A stretch of 64,000 bases of DNA, taken from contig NZ_CP033324.1 of assembly GCF_003710085.1 (NCBI RefSeq), forward strand, positions 1,426,001 through 1,490,000, read 5' to 3'. Positions within the stretch are counted from its first letter, which is position 1, and every line of letters starts with the position of its first letter. Below are positions 1 to 7,114 of the stretch, piece by piece. The position numbers were made by a program, and so were the translations under genes. The DNA comes from Nocardioides pantholopis. GTDB taxonomy: Bacteria > Actinomycetota > Actinomycetes > Propionibacteriales > Nocardioidaceae. Below the pieces are notes generated by a model. It was not told the DNA's origin and did not search any database. It worked only from the letters and a program-made list of their open reading frames with translations.

Positions 1-1
1 C

Positions 2-916
2 CTGGTCCCGCTCGCGCAGGGCTCCGACGGCGGCGGCTCGATCCGGATCCCGGCGTCGTGCTGCGGGCTCGTCGGGCTCAAGCCCAGCCGGGGCCGGGTC
101 AGCGGGTTCCCGCTGTACGGCGACCCGATCGGCCTGGCGACCGCCGGGCCGATCGCCCGGACCGTCCGCGACACCGCCGCGCTGCTCGACGTCCTGGCCG
201 GGCGCCGCGCGGAGGACCCCTCCTGGGCGCCGGCGCCGCCGGGCACCTTCCTGGAGGCCTGCGACCGGGAGCCCGGGCGGCTGCGGGTGGCCCGGTTCGT
301 CACCCCGATCCTCGCCGACGTGGCGGTGGACCCCGCCTGCGTCGAGGCCTGGGAGGACGCCTCCAAGCTGCTGGAGTCGCTCGGCCACGACGTGGAGGAC
401 GTCGCCGTCCCGCTGCCGCCGGAGGCGGTGCCGGTCTTCGAGACCTGCTGGGCGGTGCTCACGGCGCTGTCCACCGCGCCGGAGGGCCGCGAGCACCAGC
501 TGCGCCCGCTCACCCGGTGGCTGACCGAGCGGGGCCGGGCCGCGACCGGCCCCGAGTTCGGGCTGGCCATCGGGGCGATGCGGCGCTTCGCCGCCACCGC
601 CCTGGCCGCGCTGGCGCCGTACGACGTGGTGCTGACGCCCACGCTCGCGGCCCCGCCCGTCCCGGTGGGGGCGCTGCGCGACGACGCCGACCCGGCCGCG
701 GACTTCCGGGCGCAGATGGCGTTCACGCCGTGGACCTCGGCATGGAACGTGACCGGGATGCCGGCGATCTCGCTGCCGCTGCACTGGACCACGGACGGGC
801 TGCCGGTCGGGGTGATGCTGGCCGCCCGGCCGGCCGAGGAGGAGCTGCTGCTCGCGCTCTCGGCGCAGATCGAGGCCGCGGCGCCGTGGGCCGGACGGAC
901 GGCGCCGGGATGGTGA
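2..916 (+). CDS. Amidase signature family hydrolase, 5'-truncated by window edge
   Basis: This is the C-terminal part (304 visible codons) of an amidase-signature enzyme that hydrolyses carboxamides. The window opens inside the signature, with GSDGGGSIRIPAS at visible residues 7-19. By analogy with FAAH and other family members, Ser13 of this fragment (GGGSIR) is the acyl-forming nucleophile. The catalytic Lys and cis-Ser lie upstream and are not visible. GLVGLKPSRGR follows, also typical of the family. The C-terminal half ends with a usual motif (NVTGMPAISLPL, then PVGVMLAARP). The stop overlaps the next gene by 7 bp, so the two are probably cotranscribed. Substrate cannot be told; a Glu-tRNA amidotransferase GatA is less likely because the neighbours are not gatB or gatC. 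Confidence 0.9.
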   Translation: MVPLAQGSDGGGSIRIPASCCGLVGLKPSRGRVSGFPLYGDPIGLATAGPIARTVRDTAALLDVLAGRRAEDPSWAPAPPGTFLEACDREPGRLRVARFVTPILADVAVDPACVEAWEDASKLLESLGHDVEDVAVPLPPEAVPVFETCWAVLTALSTAPEGREHQLRPLTRWLTERGRAATGPEFGLAIGAMRRFAATALAALAPYDVVLTPTLAAPPVPVGALRDDADPAADFRAQMAFTPWTSAWNVTGMPAISLPLHWTTDGLPVGVMLAARPAEEELLLALSAQIEAAAPWAGRTAPGW

Positions 917-1452
917 GCCGGCTGGTGATGGCCCACTCCGGGGAGCTCGCGGGCGACGAGCTCGCCGCGGTCCGGGGCCTGCTCGGCCGCGCCTTCCCCG
1001 CCGCCGAGGGCGGCTTCGACGACACCGACTGGGACCACGCGCTCGGCGGGATGCACGCGCTCGTGGTCGACGGCGACGACGTCCTGGCACACGGGTCGCT
1101 GGTGCTGCGCCGGCTACTCCACGGCGGCCGCGCCCTGCGCTGCGGGTACGTCGAGGCGGTCGCCGTGCACCCCGAGCACCGGCGCCGTGGCCACGGCTCG
1201 ACGGTGCTGACCGCGCTCGAGGGCCTGTCCTCGGCCTACGAGCTGCTCGCGCTCGGGTCCTCCGACGCCGGCCTGCCGCTGTACGCCGCCCGCGGCTGGC
1301 TGCCCTGGCGCGGGCCGACCTCGGTGCTGACCCCCGACGGCATCCGCCCCACCCCGGACGACGACGGGGCGGTCCTGGTGCGGCCCGGGACGGTGCCGCT
1401 CGACCTGGACGCCCCGCTCACCTGCGACTGGCGCGACGGCGATCCGTGGTGA
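910..1452 (+). CDS. aac(2'): Aminoglycoside 2'-N-acetyltransferase, AAC(2') type
   Basis: A 180-aa GNAT protein that aligns by eye over its whole length with mycobacterial AAC(2')-I (about 181 aa). It shares DTDWDHALGGMHALV (38-52), ALRCGYVEAVAVHPEHRRRG (75-94, strand beta4 plus the acetyl-CoA loop), LYAARGWLPWRGPTSVL (124-140) and CDWRDGDPW at the C-terminus. The terminal Trp, whose carboxylate contacts the drug in the M. tuberculosis enzyme, is kept as W180. The expected reaction is acetyl-CoA-dependent acetylation of the 2' amino group of gentamicin- or tobramycin-type drugs; the physiological substrate may differ. ATG at 910 overlaps the amidase stop, and GTG 913 is an alternative start. 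The 3' end overlaps bioN convergently by 35 bp. Confidence 0.85.
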   Translation: MVSRLVMAHSGELAGDELAAVRGLLGRAFPAAEGGFDDTDWDHALGGMHALVVDGDDVLAHGSLVLRRLLHGGRALRCGYVEAVAVHPEHRRRGHGSTVLTALEGLSSAYELLALGSSDAGLPLYAARGWLPWRGPTSVLTPDGIRPTPDDDGAVLVRPGTVPLDLDAPLTCDWRDGDPW

Positions 1453-2080
1453 GCCCCTCGTCGGGGTCCTCGTCGCCGAGGCCGCGGGCGTGCAGGGCGT
1501 CGCCGGTCTCGTGGGCCCGGGCCACCACCCGGATCACGAACGGGGTGAGGTAGGCCCGCGGGTGCCGGCCGAGGCCGCGGGCGCGGGCCGCGTCCCGGGT
1601 CTCCACGGCCAGCGCGACAGTGCCGGGGAGGGCCTGGATGGCCAGGGAGAACGTGAGCGCCACCCGGTCGGGGTCGACTCCCAGCCGCCGCGCGGGCCCC
1701 AGCCAGCGCACGATCGCGTCCAGCATCGCGTGCACCGGGGTGGTGGCGGAGACGACCAGGGCGGCCAGCACCAGCGCCAGCAGGTCGACCAGGGTCTCGA
1801 CCGCCTTGCCCCGGCCCTCCAGCCACCACTGCAGGGCGGCGAGGACGACGGCGACCAGCAGGATCGCGCGCGCCGAGCGGACCAGCGCGGCCAGCGGCAC
1901 CCGGGCCAGCGCGGCGCCGAGCGCGGCCAGCGCGAGCCAGCAGAACGACGCCGGCATGCTGCGCACCAGCACCACGGCCAGGCTGAACGCCGCGAGCCCG
2001 GCGACCTTGGGGCCGACCGGCAGCCGGTGCAGCACGGTGGCCCCCGGCTGGTAGACGCCGATCAGCAGGGGGCCGCTCAC
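1418..2080 (-). CDS. bioN: ECF transporter transmembrane (T) component, biotin type
   Basis: A 220-aa membrane protein of the EcfT/BioN family. It has several hydrophobic helices (about residues 25-50, 55-75 and 85-110) and the cytoplasmic coupling segments with Ala-Arg-Gly signatures that seat on the ATPase: ARARGLG near residue 170 and HARGLG near 200. Reading GTG at 2080, its start overlaps the bioM stop by 4 bp (GTGA), implying translational coupling. It should connect the ATPase BioM to the substrate-binding BioY in the cytoplasmic membrane. It is the last gene of bioY-bioM-bioN. The 3' end runs 35 bp into the convergent acetyltransferase gene. Confidence 0.88.
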   Translation of the reverse strand: MSGPLLIGVYQPGATVLHRLPVGPKVAGLAAFSLAVVLVRSMPASFCWLALAALGAALARVPLAALVRSARAILLVAVVLAALQWWLEGRGKAVETLVDLLALVLAALVVSATTPVHAMLDAIVRWLGPARRLGVDPDRVALTFSLAIQALPGTVALAVETRDAARARGLGRHPRAYLTPFVIRVVARAHETGDALHARGLGDEDPDEGLTTDRRRASRR

Positions 2081-2772
2081 GCGCCCGCCGTCGCCAGGTA
2101 GTGGTCCACGGCCGCCGCGGCCGGGCCGTCGTAGGTCACCGCGCCGTCGGCGACCACGAGCACCCGGTCGCAGCGGCGGGCCAGGTCGAGGTCGTGGGTG
2201 ACCAGCACCAGCTGCTGGGGGAGCCCGAGGAGCAGGTCGCCGACCCGCCGGGTGTTGGCGAGGTCGAGCAGCGTCGTCGGCTCGTCGGCGACCAGGAGCG
2301 CGGGCTCGGTGGCCAGCACGCCGGCCAGCGCGAGCAGCTGCTTCTGGCCGCCCGAGAGCGCGTGCACCGAGACGTCGGCGTGGGCGCCGAGGCCGTGCCG
2401 GTCGAGGAGCTCCAGTGCGCGCCGACGACGCTCGCGCGAATCGCGGACCTGGCGGCGCAGCGAGAGCTCGACGTCCTCCACGCAGGTCGGCATCACCAGC
2501 TGGGCAGCCGGGTCGGTGAAGGAGAACGCCACCCGGCGCCGGACCCGGGCGCCGGCGCGGGCCACGTCCAGCCCGTCGACGAGCACCCGGCCGCAGGACG
2601 GGGTCACCAGGCCGTTGAGCAGCCGGGCCAGGGTGGACTTGCCCGAACCGTTGCCGCCGATCAGGCCGACCCGGTGCTCGGTGAGGGTGAGGGTGGTCGG
2701 CGCGAGGATCGTGCGCTCGCCGTCCGGGGCGGCGACGGCGACGCCGGCGTCCTGGAGCTCGATGACGGGCAC
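2077..2772 (-). CDS. bioM: ECF transporter ATPase, biotin type
   Basis: A 231-aa ABC ATPase. Visible motifs are Walker A GGNGSGKST (39-47), a Q-loop Gln near 91, signature LSGGQ (139-143), Walker B ALLVADEPT (158-166) and switch His193. It powers biotin uptake with BioN and BioY. GTG at 2772 is chosen because it lies 2 nt after the bioY stop and begins right before the conserved IELQDAGV strand; the reading frame continues far upstream, but inside bioY. The family assignment is clear; the biotin role is inferred from the bioY neighbour and the regulator. Confidence 0.9.
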   Translation of the reverse strand: MPVIELQDAGVAVAAPDGERTILAPTTLTLTEHRVGLIGGNGSGKSTLARLLNGLVTPSCGRVLVDGLDVARAGARVRRRVAFSFTDPAAQLVMPTCVEDVELSLRRQVRDSRERRRRALELLDRHGLGAHADVSVHALSGGQKQLLALAGVLATEPALLVADEPTTLLDLANTRRVGDLLLGLPQQLVLVTHDLDLARRCDRVLVVADGAVTYDGPAAAAVDHYLATAGA

Positions 2773-2774
2773 GC

Positions 2775-3377
2775 TCAGCGGCCGTGCAGCAGCTGCGGGA
2801 ACGCGCGGTGCACCTCGGCGGCGACCAGTGCCACGAGCGCCATCTTCACCACGTCGCCGAGCCAGAACGGCATGTCGAAGCGCAGCGCGTCGCCCCAGGA
2901 GACATCGAGGTAGAGCTTCATGCCGGCGATGCCGAGGGTGTGGACGACCAGGACGCTCGCGGCGATCGCGCAGGCGAACACGAACAGGGCGCGGGTCTTG
3001 CGGGCCGGCCCCGCGACGTGCGTGACCAGGAAGCCGGCCAGGGCCGCGGCCAGCGGGAACGACCACAGGTAGCCGGCGCTGACGCCGGTGAACGGACCCA
3101 GCCCGGAGGCGTGGTCGGAGAAGACCGGCAGGCCGATCGCGCCGAGGCCGAGGTAGAGGGCCACGGCCAGGAACCCGCGCAGCGGGCCCAGCACGCAGCC
3201 GGCCAGCAGCACCCCGAAGCCCTGCAAGGTGATGTCGACGCCCGCGCCCCCGACCGGGATGCCGCCGACCACCGCACAGGCCGCGATCAGCGCGGCGAAG
3301 GCCGCCACCAGTGCCAGGTCGGTGGTGCTGAGGCGGCGCCGCGCTGGGGCGGTCACGGGCCGGGCGGTGGTCGTCAT
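2775..3377 (-). CDS. bioY: Biotin transporter substrate-binding (S) component
   Basis: A 200-aa integral membrane protein of the BioY family with about six hydrophobic helices. Typical segments are DITLQGFGVLLAG (about 55-67) and the GPFTGVSAGYLW loop (about 99-110). BioY binds biotin and works alone at high concentration or with BioMN as an ECF complex. ATG 3377 is preceded by GAGGAC at about 8 nt. It is the first gene of bioYMN. A promoter with two TGAAC-type palindromes lies immediately upstream, shared with the divergent TetR regulator, matching the BioQ-controlled bioYMN arrangement known in Corynebacterium. Confidence 0.93.
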   Translation of the reverse strand: MTTTARPVTAPARRRLSTTDLALVAAFAALIAACAVVGGIPVGGAGVDITLQGFGVLLAGCVLGPLRGFLAVALYLGLGAIGLPVFSDHASGLGPFTGVSAGYLWSFPLAAALAGFLVTHVAGPARKTRALFVFACAIAASVLVVHTLGIAGMKLYLDVSWGDALRFDMPFWLGDVVKMALVALVAAEVHRAFPQLLHGR

Positions 3378-3398
3378 CGGGCGTCCTCGGGGTCGGAC

Positions 3399-3436
3399 CT
3401 GAACGGTGGTCAGCTGAACGGCGTTCAGGTTAGGGT
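3399..3436. promoter_or_regulatory. BioQ-type operators and overlapping divergent promoters for bioYMN and bioQ
   Basis: Two 13-bp boxes start 15 bp apart: TGAACGGTGGTCA (3400-3412, imperfect) and TGAACGGCGTTCA (3415-3427, perfect TGAAC-N3-GTTCA). They resemble the BioQ motif TGAAC-N3-GTTAC described in Corynebacterium glutamicum. A minus-strand -10, TAACCT (3427-3432), and a plus-strand -10, TAGGGT (3431-3436), share the central TA, so one repressor could shut both promoters. The -10 calls are by eye only. Confidence 0.65.
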
Positions 3437-3490
3437 GGGCGTCGCCGCAGGTCAATGCCGCCCCGGCCGACCGTGGACCAGGAGGACCGG

Positions 3491-4054
3491 ATGCGCAACC
3501 GCCGCGAGGACGTCGTCGAGCGGGCCCTCGACGTCTTGGACCGGCACGGTCTGGCCGACCTGTCCATGCGCCGGCTCGGCACCGAGCTCGGGGTCCAGCC
3601 CAGCGCGCTCTACCACCACTTCGCGAACAAGCAGACGCTGCTCGCCGCGGTCGCCGACGAGCTGCTGGCCCGGGGCGCCCGGCCGGTCCCGGCCGGGTCG
3701 TGGGACCAGCGGGTGAGTGCGGTGTGCACCGGACTTCGCGAGTCGATGCTGGCCTACCGCGACGGCGCCGAGCTGGTCGCCACCGTGCGCGCGTTCGGCC
3801 TGGGCGCCACCGCGCCGTACGACGCGCTGGTGCGGGAGCTGGCGGGCGCCGGCCTGCCCCCGGACCGGGCGGCGACCGCGGCGGGCACGCTGCTGCACTT
3901 CGTGCTCGGGCACGCGACCGACGAGCAGATCCACCTCCAGGCCGGCAGCGCCGGCGCGATCGCCGACGGGCCCCGGGAGGGCTCGGACTTCGAGCTGGGG
4001 CTCGCGATCGTCGTCGACGGCATCCGGGCCCTGCTCGGCGCCCCGGCGCGCTAG
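3491..4054 (+). CDS. bioQ: TetR-family repressor, probable biotin regulator BioQ
   Basis: A 187-aa TetR protein. The N-terminal HTH covers about residues 5-48 (RREDVVERALDVLDRHG, then SMRRLGTELGVQPSALYHHF), followed by an all-helical TetR_C ligand domain. ATG 3491 is chosen because AGGAGG (3480-3485) sits 5 nt upstream; the in-frame ATG at 3455 has no such site. It is divergent from bioYMN across a 113-bp region with two TGAAC palindromes, as for C. glutamicum bioQ. It probably represses both its own gene and bioYMN. The TetR identity is certain; the BioQ role is inferred from position and operator. Confidence 0.85.
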   Translation: MRNRREDVVERALDVLDRHGLADLSMRRLGTELGVQPSALYHHFANKQTLLAAVADELLARGARPVPAGSWDQRVSAVCTGLRESMLAYRDGAELVATVRAFGLGATAPYDALVRELAGAGLPPDRAATAAGTLLHFVLGHATDEQIHLQAGSAGAIADGPREGSDFELGLAIVVDGIRALLGAPAR

Positions 4055-4055
4055 T

Positions 4056-4086
4056 CCGGCGCGGGCCCGATCCGCCCGCGGGCCGG
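4056..4086. terminator. Bidirectional hairpin between bioQ and 2H phosphoesterase
   Basis: Arms CCGGC+GCGGGC (4056-4066) and GCCCGC+GCCGG (4074-4079, 4082-4086) pair around a 7-nt loop, with a two-base bulge on the right. It sits between convergent stop codons. It has no U-tract, as is usual in actinobacteria. Confidence 0.5.
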
Positions 4087-4093
4087 CGGGGAG

Positions 4094-4642
4094 TCAGCCG
4101 CCCAGCGGCCAGGAGGCGAGCACCCGGCAGCGGTGCGGCTCGTACCACGCGAGGTCCAGCCGCTCGGCCCGGCACCGGGCCGGCACCAGGTCGCCGAGCA
4201 GCCGCCGGGTGGAGGCCTGGGTGACCGCCGCCCCCGGGGCGTTCGAGGCTGCGTCCACTGTCAGGTGCGGCACCACGTCCTCGACCCGGCCGAACGCCCC
4301 GCCGTACGGCGGGCACTGCGGGAAGGCCTCGACCAGGCGCCGGGTCAGCTCCCGGAACGACGCGTCCGGCTCCGGCGCCAGGTGGATGATCCCGTCGGGG
4401 AAGGTCGCGAGCCGGTCCAGCACGAAGTCGAAGGGCTCGACCGAGGCCGCGACCTTCGCGACCAGCGCCAGGTCCTCCTCGTCGGGGTCGGGGAGGAACG
4501 GGCCGAGCGCGGTGACGTGGGCGTGCACGTGGCAGGGCGCCGCGGACAGGTACGCCGCGTCGTAGTGGGCGGTGCGGGCCCGGACGAACGGCTCCAGCGG
4601 CGGCACGGGCACCTGGAGCACGGGATGTCCGGGCCAGCTCAT
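4094..4642 (-). CDS. 2H phosphoesterase (2'-5' RNA ligase / cyclic phosphodiesterase fold)
   Basis: A 182-aa protein with the two HxT motifs of the 2H superfamily, HVT (42-44, in HAHVTALGPF) and HLT (126-128, in VPHLTV), about 84 residues apart as expected for the LigT/CPDase fold. Such enzymes hydrolyse cyclic phosphodiester bonds in RNA or nucleotides; the substrate cannot be read here. ATG 4642. It is convergent with bioQ and faces the 13E12 gene across a 237-bp intergenic stretch, with no operon partner. The family call is sound and the reaction is open. Confidence 0.8.
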   Translation of the reverse strand: MSWPGHPVLQVPVPPLEPFVRARTAHYDAAYLSAAPCHVHAHVTALGPFLPDPDEEDLALVAKVAASVEPFDFVLDRLATFPDGIIHLAPEPDASFRELTRRLVEAFPQCPPYGGAFGRVEDVVPHLTVDAASNAPGAAVTQASTRRLLGDLVPARCRAERLDLAWYEPHRCRVLASWPLGG

Positions 4643-4766
4643 GGGCCCAGGGTCTCAGGCGTCCGCCACCGGGTTGACCAGGGTCCCGGCGTACATCAGC
4701 GAGGACGCCTGGTCGGTGATGTCGACCAAGGGGCGCCTGTCGGGCCCCGCGCCTGCCTGCTGATCG

Positions 4767-4775
4767 TTATCCACA
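4767..4775 (+). other. Isolated consensus DnaA box
   Basis: TTATCCACA, the exact nine-base E. coli consensus, lies in a locally AT-rich stretch about 50 bp before the SOS box of the next gene. It is a single copy, so an origin is not implied. Confidence 0.35.
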
Positions 4776-4812
4776 GATTCAAGAAAAAGGCTCTGACTGC
4801 TTTTTGTGCAAT

Positions 4813-4829
4813 TCGAACAGGTGTACGAT
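4813..4829 (+). promoter_or_regulatory. LexA/SOS box overlapping the 13E12-HNH promoter
   Basis: TCGAACAGGTGTACGA (4813-4828) matches the actinobacterial LexA consensus TCGAAC-N4-GTTCGA at all but one base. Its right half contains a -10-like TACGAT (4824-4829), so LexA binding would block transcription. LexA sites are known before some mycobacterial REP13E12 genes. A good -35 was not found; TTTTTG at 4801-4806 has the right spacing only. Confidence 0.65.
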
Positions 4830-4879
4830 TAGGGTTTCGCGGCAATGGTTGTCACGCCTGGTGACCTTCGGGGGCCGCA

Positions 4880-6142
4880 GTGACGGAGCTGGCTCATCAC
4901 CCTTATCTGGCGGGCGCCGAGTCGCTGGTGGCGGTCCTGGACTCGATGGTCGATCTGCAGCCGGCGTTCCTGCCGGAGGCCGACCAGCGTCGCGCCCTGC
5001 AGGTGATGCGGGCGGTCGCGTCGCGGGCGCTGGCGATGGAGGCGATGCTGATGGCGGCCGCGGGTGGGGTCGCGGAGGCGGACGGGCACCGTGACGTGGC
5101 CGCGTGGCTGGCGCACCGCTCCCATGCCTCGTTGGCGGCCGGTCGTCGGGCGCAGCGGCTCGGTGATGCGTGTGACCGGCGTTGGCAGCACCTGGGCCGC
5201 GTCCTGGTGACCGGTTGTGTGGACGTGGACCAGGGGCACGTGATCGTGGCCGCCTTGGACGACCTGGCGGCGGCCGCCACTCTGGTCGACGTCGGGGCCG
5301 AGGAGTGGGGCCGGGTCCTGGCGCTCGCCGAGGCGCACCTGGTGGAGCAGGCCGCGGAATTCGGGCCTCGTGAGCTGCGGCGCCTGGGGGAGCGGATCCT
5401 CGCGGTCGTGGCCCCTGAGCTGGCCGAGCAGCTGGAGGAGAAGGAGCTGGAGGCCGCCGAGCGGCGCGCCCGGCGGCGTACCTCGCTGCGGATCCAGCAC
5501 CTCGGCGACGGGACCGCGCTGATCAGGGCCCGGGTTCCGGAGTCGGTGGCGCTGCGGCTCACGACCTCGCTGGAGGCGTTCACGAATCCACGCCGCGCGG
5601 AGGGTCGCTGCGGTTCCGACGGGGAGACGGTGCCCTACGACCGGCGGCTGGGTGAGGCCTTCTGCTCGCTGCTGGAGTGCCTGGATCCGGCCCGGTTGCC
5701 GCTGCACGGGGGTGACGCGACCACGCTGGTGATCACCATGGATCTCGCGGCCCTGGTCGAGGGGCTCGGGGCCGCGACGTTGGCCGACGGGTCGAGGATC
5801 ACCGCCAGAGAGGCCCGGAGGATGGCCTGCACCGCGGACCTCGTCCCGGCCGTGCTCGGCACCCGGTCGGTGCCGCTCGACCTGGGCCGCACCGCCCGGC
5901 TGTTCAGTCCCGGGCAGCGCAAGGCCCTCGCCCTCCGGGATCGGGAGTGCCGCGCCCAGGGCTGTTCAATCCCCTCGACCTGGACCGAGGCGCACCACCT
6001 CGAGCCCTGGTCCCGTGGCGGCAGGACCGACCTGGCGAACGCGGTCCTGCTCTGCTCTCGTCACCATCATCTGATCCACGACGACCGATATCTCCACGAC
6101 CGTCTGCCGAATGGCGATATTCGATTCGCGCGGCGGCGGTGA
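4880..6142 (+). CDS. DUF222 / 13E12-repeat family protein with HNH endonuclease domain
   Basis: A 420-aa protein with a helical DUF222 region (about residues 10-300) and a C-terminal HNH module (about 340-405). HNH features are CRAQGC, the His-His of TEAHHLEPWSRGG, and LCSRHHHLIHD, which supplies the second metal and catalytic histidines. Such genes are multicopy in Mycobacterium and Nocardioides and are thought to be mobile or SOS-linked; the biological role is not established. GTG 4880 follows a weak GGGGG site. The SOS box upstream suggests DNA-damage induction. This length and intact motif set argue for a functional copy rather than a decayed one. Confidence 0.85.
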   Translation: MTELAHHPYLAGAESLVAVLDSMVDLQPAFLPEADQRRALQVMRAVASRALAMEAMLMAAAGGVAEADGHRDVAAWLAHRSHASLAAGRRAQRLGDACDRRWQHLGRVLVTGCVDVDQGHVIVAALDDLAAAATLVDVGAEEWGRVLALAEAHLVEQAAEFGPRELRRLGERILAVVAPELAEQLEEKELEAAERRARRRTSLRIQHLGDGTALIRARVPESVALRLTTSLEAFTNPRRAEGRCGSDGETVPYDRRLGEAFCSLLECLDPARLPLHGGDATTLVITMDLAALVEGLGAATLADGSRITAREARRMACTADLVPAVLGTRSVPLDLGRTARLFSPGQRKALALRDRECRAQGCSIPSTWTEAHHLEPWSRGGRTDLANAVLLCSRHHHLIHDDRYLHDRLPNGDIRFARRR

Positions 6143-6400
6143 CCCGGGGGCTGTTTAGTTTCCGTGCGTGCGAGACGGTGGGCCACGAGGTCGGAGCGTT
6201 CAATTGCACGGCGCCGTCGTCGCGGCCTCTCCTTGCATCCCGGGTGGTCGCTCGGATTCGGTGGCCGAGCGTGCCCGAATAGGCGCGGGCGGATCAGTTT
6301 CCTGAGCGTGTCACGTCCCTTGGTCGGCCGTTCTTGCGCTGCGACCGATCCTCGCCGGGAGACTCGCGCCATCGAGGCCGAGGAACATCGGTCGGGACGA
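6143..6400. other. Intergenic stretch without recognised gene
   Basis: About 258 bp of lower GC than its surroundings. Two loosely similar words occur (AGTTTCCGTGCGTG near 6158 and AGTTTCCTGAGCGTG near 6296). The frame of the next gene stays open back to 6164, but the composition of the predicted extension (Arg-rich, low complexity) does not look like protein. I see no RNA gene here. Confidence 0.4.
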
Positions 6401-7114
6401 ATGAAGGTGCATCGGGTGATGGATTCACATGCGGCTGTTGAGCGTCTGGGTGAGATCGCCTGGATGGCCCGGAGTGACGGTGGCATCTCCTTGATGAGTG
6501 GCTCGCACTCGGAGGGCCTCCGGGTCGAGGCCGCGGCCTTGGTCGCGTCATGTCTTGGGCGCGAGCACTACCTGGTCGCCAAGTTGGATGAATGGACGCC
6601 GTTCGCCGCCACGGGGAGATATCGACAAGGCAGTCCAGTCGATCAGTTCTGCGGGTACCTGAATGCCGCAGTGGCGCTAATCGGGTCTGGGGAGGCCCAG
6701 GCGAGTATGTCGCCTCCTTGCGACCCTGAACTCTGGGCGCATATCGAGGGCCTGGTTGAAGGTCGGATGTGGGACAAGGTTCCGGCCGTCGTCGTCACCT
6801 TCGTCGAGCACTGGTTCCGGAGTCGAGGAGGCAACCCGTCCAACAAGAGTGGCGGCAAGTTGTATGGCCGCGGCCTGTTCTCCGAGCTCCTGCGTCCCGG
6901 CGGTGCGTTGACGCTTGGGTCGGATCTGAGCGAGCAGGAGGGCTGGCACGATCTCGGGCAGGGGCTCGTCAAGGCGATTGGGAACGGACATCGCCACGGA
7001 GTGCAGGATCGGGCGGACGCTGAGCGACTCGCCTGGAGTGTCATCGGTCTTGGAAGTCTGCTGATGGGTGAGGTCAGGCGCACCTATGGGGATCGTGCGC
7101 CCGCAGAGGAGTGA
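6401..7114 (+). CDS. Hypothetical protein with TIGR02391-like C-terminal domain
   Basis: About 237 aa from ATG 6401; ATG 6419 (MDSHAAVERLGEIAW) is an equally possible start, and neither has a strong ribosome site. The C-terminal third resembles TIGR02391 (Ymh-type) proteins: GGKLYGRGLFSELL (near 148-161), then a charged spacer, then a GNGHRHG block, where the family has an RNPxAH-like motif, followed by a long helix. TIGR02391 proteins are associated with phage and defence islands, but their function is not established. Base composition is visibly lower in GC than the neighbouring genes, suggesting acquisition. It follows the 13E12-HNH gene on the same strand. Its last 41 bp overlap the convergent downstream gene. 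Confidence 0.5.
   Translation: MKVHRVMDSHAAVERLGEIAWMARSDGGISLMSGSHSEGLRVEAAALVASCLGREHYLVAKLDEWTPFAATGRYRQGSPVDQFCGYLNAAVALIGSGEAQASMSPPCDPELWAHIEGLVEGRMWDKVPAVVVTFVEHWFRSRGGNPSNKSGGKLYGRGLFSELLRPGGALTLGSDLSEQEGWHDLGQGLVKAIGNGHRHGVQDRADAERLAWSVIGLGSLLMGEVRRTYGDRAPAEE

Noticed and set aside
4767-4775. Possible replication origin
   Set aside because: Only one DnaA box, no dnaA or dnaN gene nearby; chance match in an AT-rich spot.
6164-6400. N-terminal extension of the TIGR02391-like protein
   Set aside because: The extra 79 residues are Arg-rich, low-similarity and lack a ribosome site; treated as non-coding.
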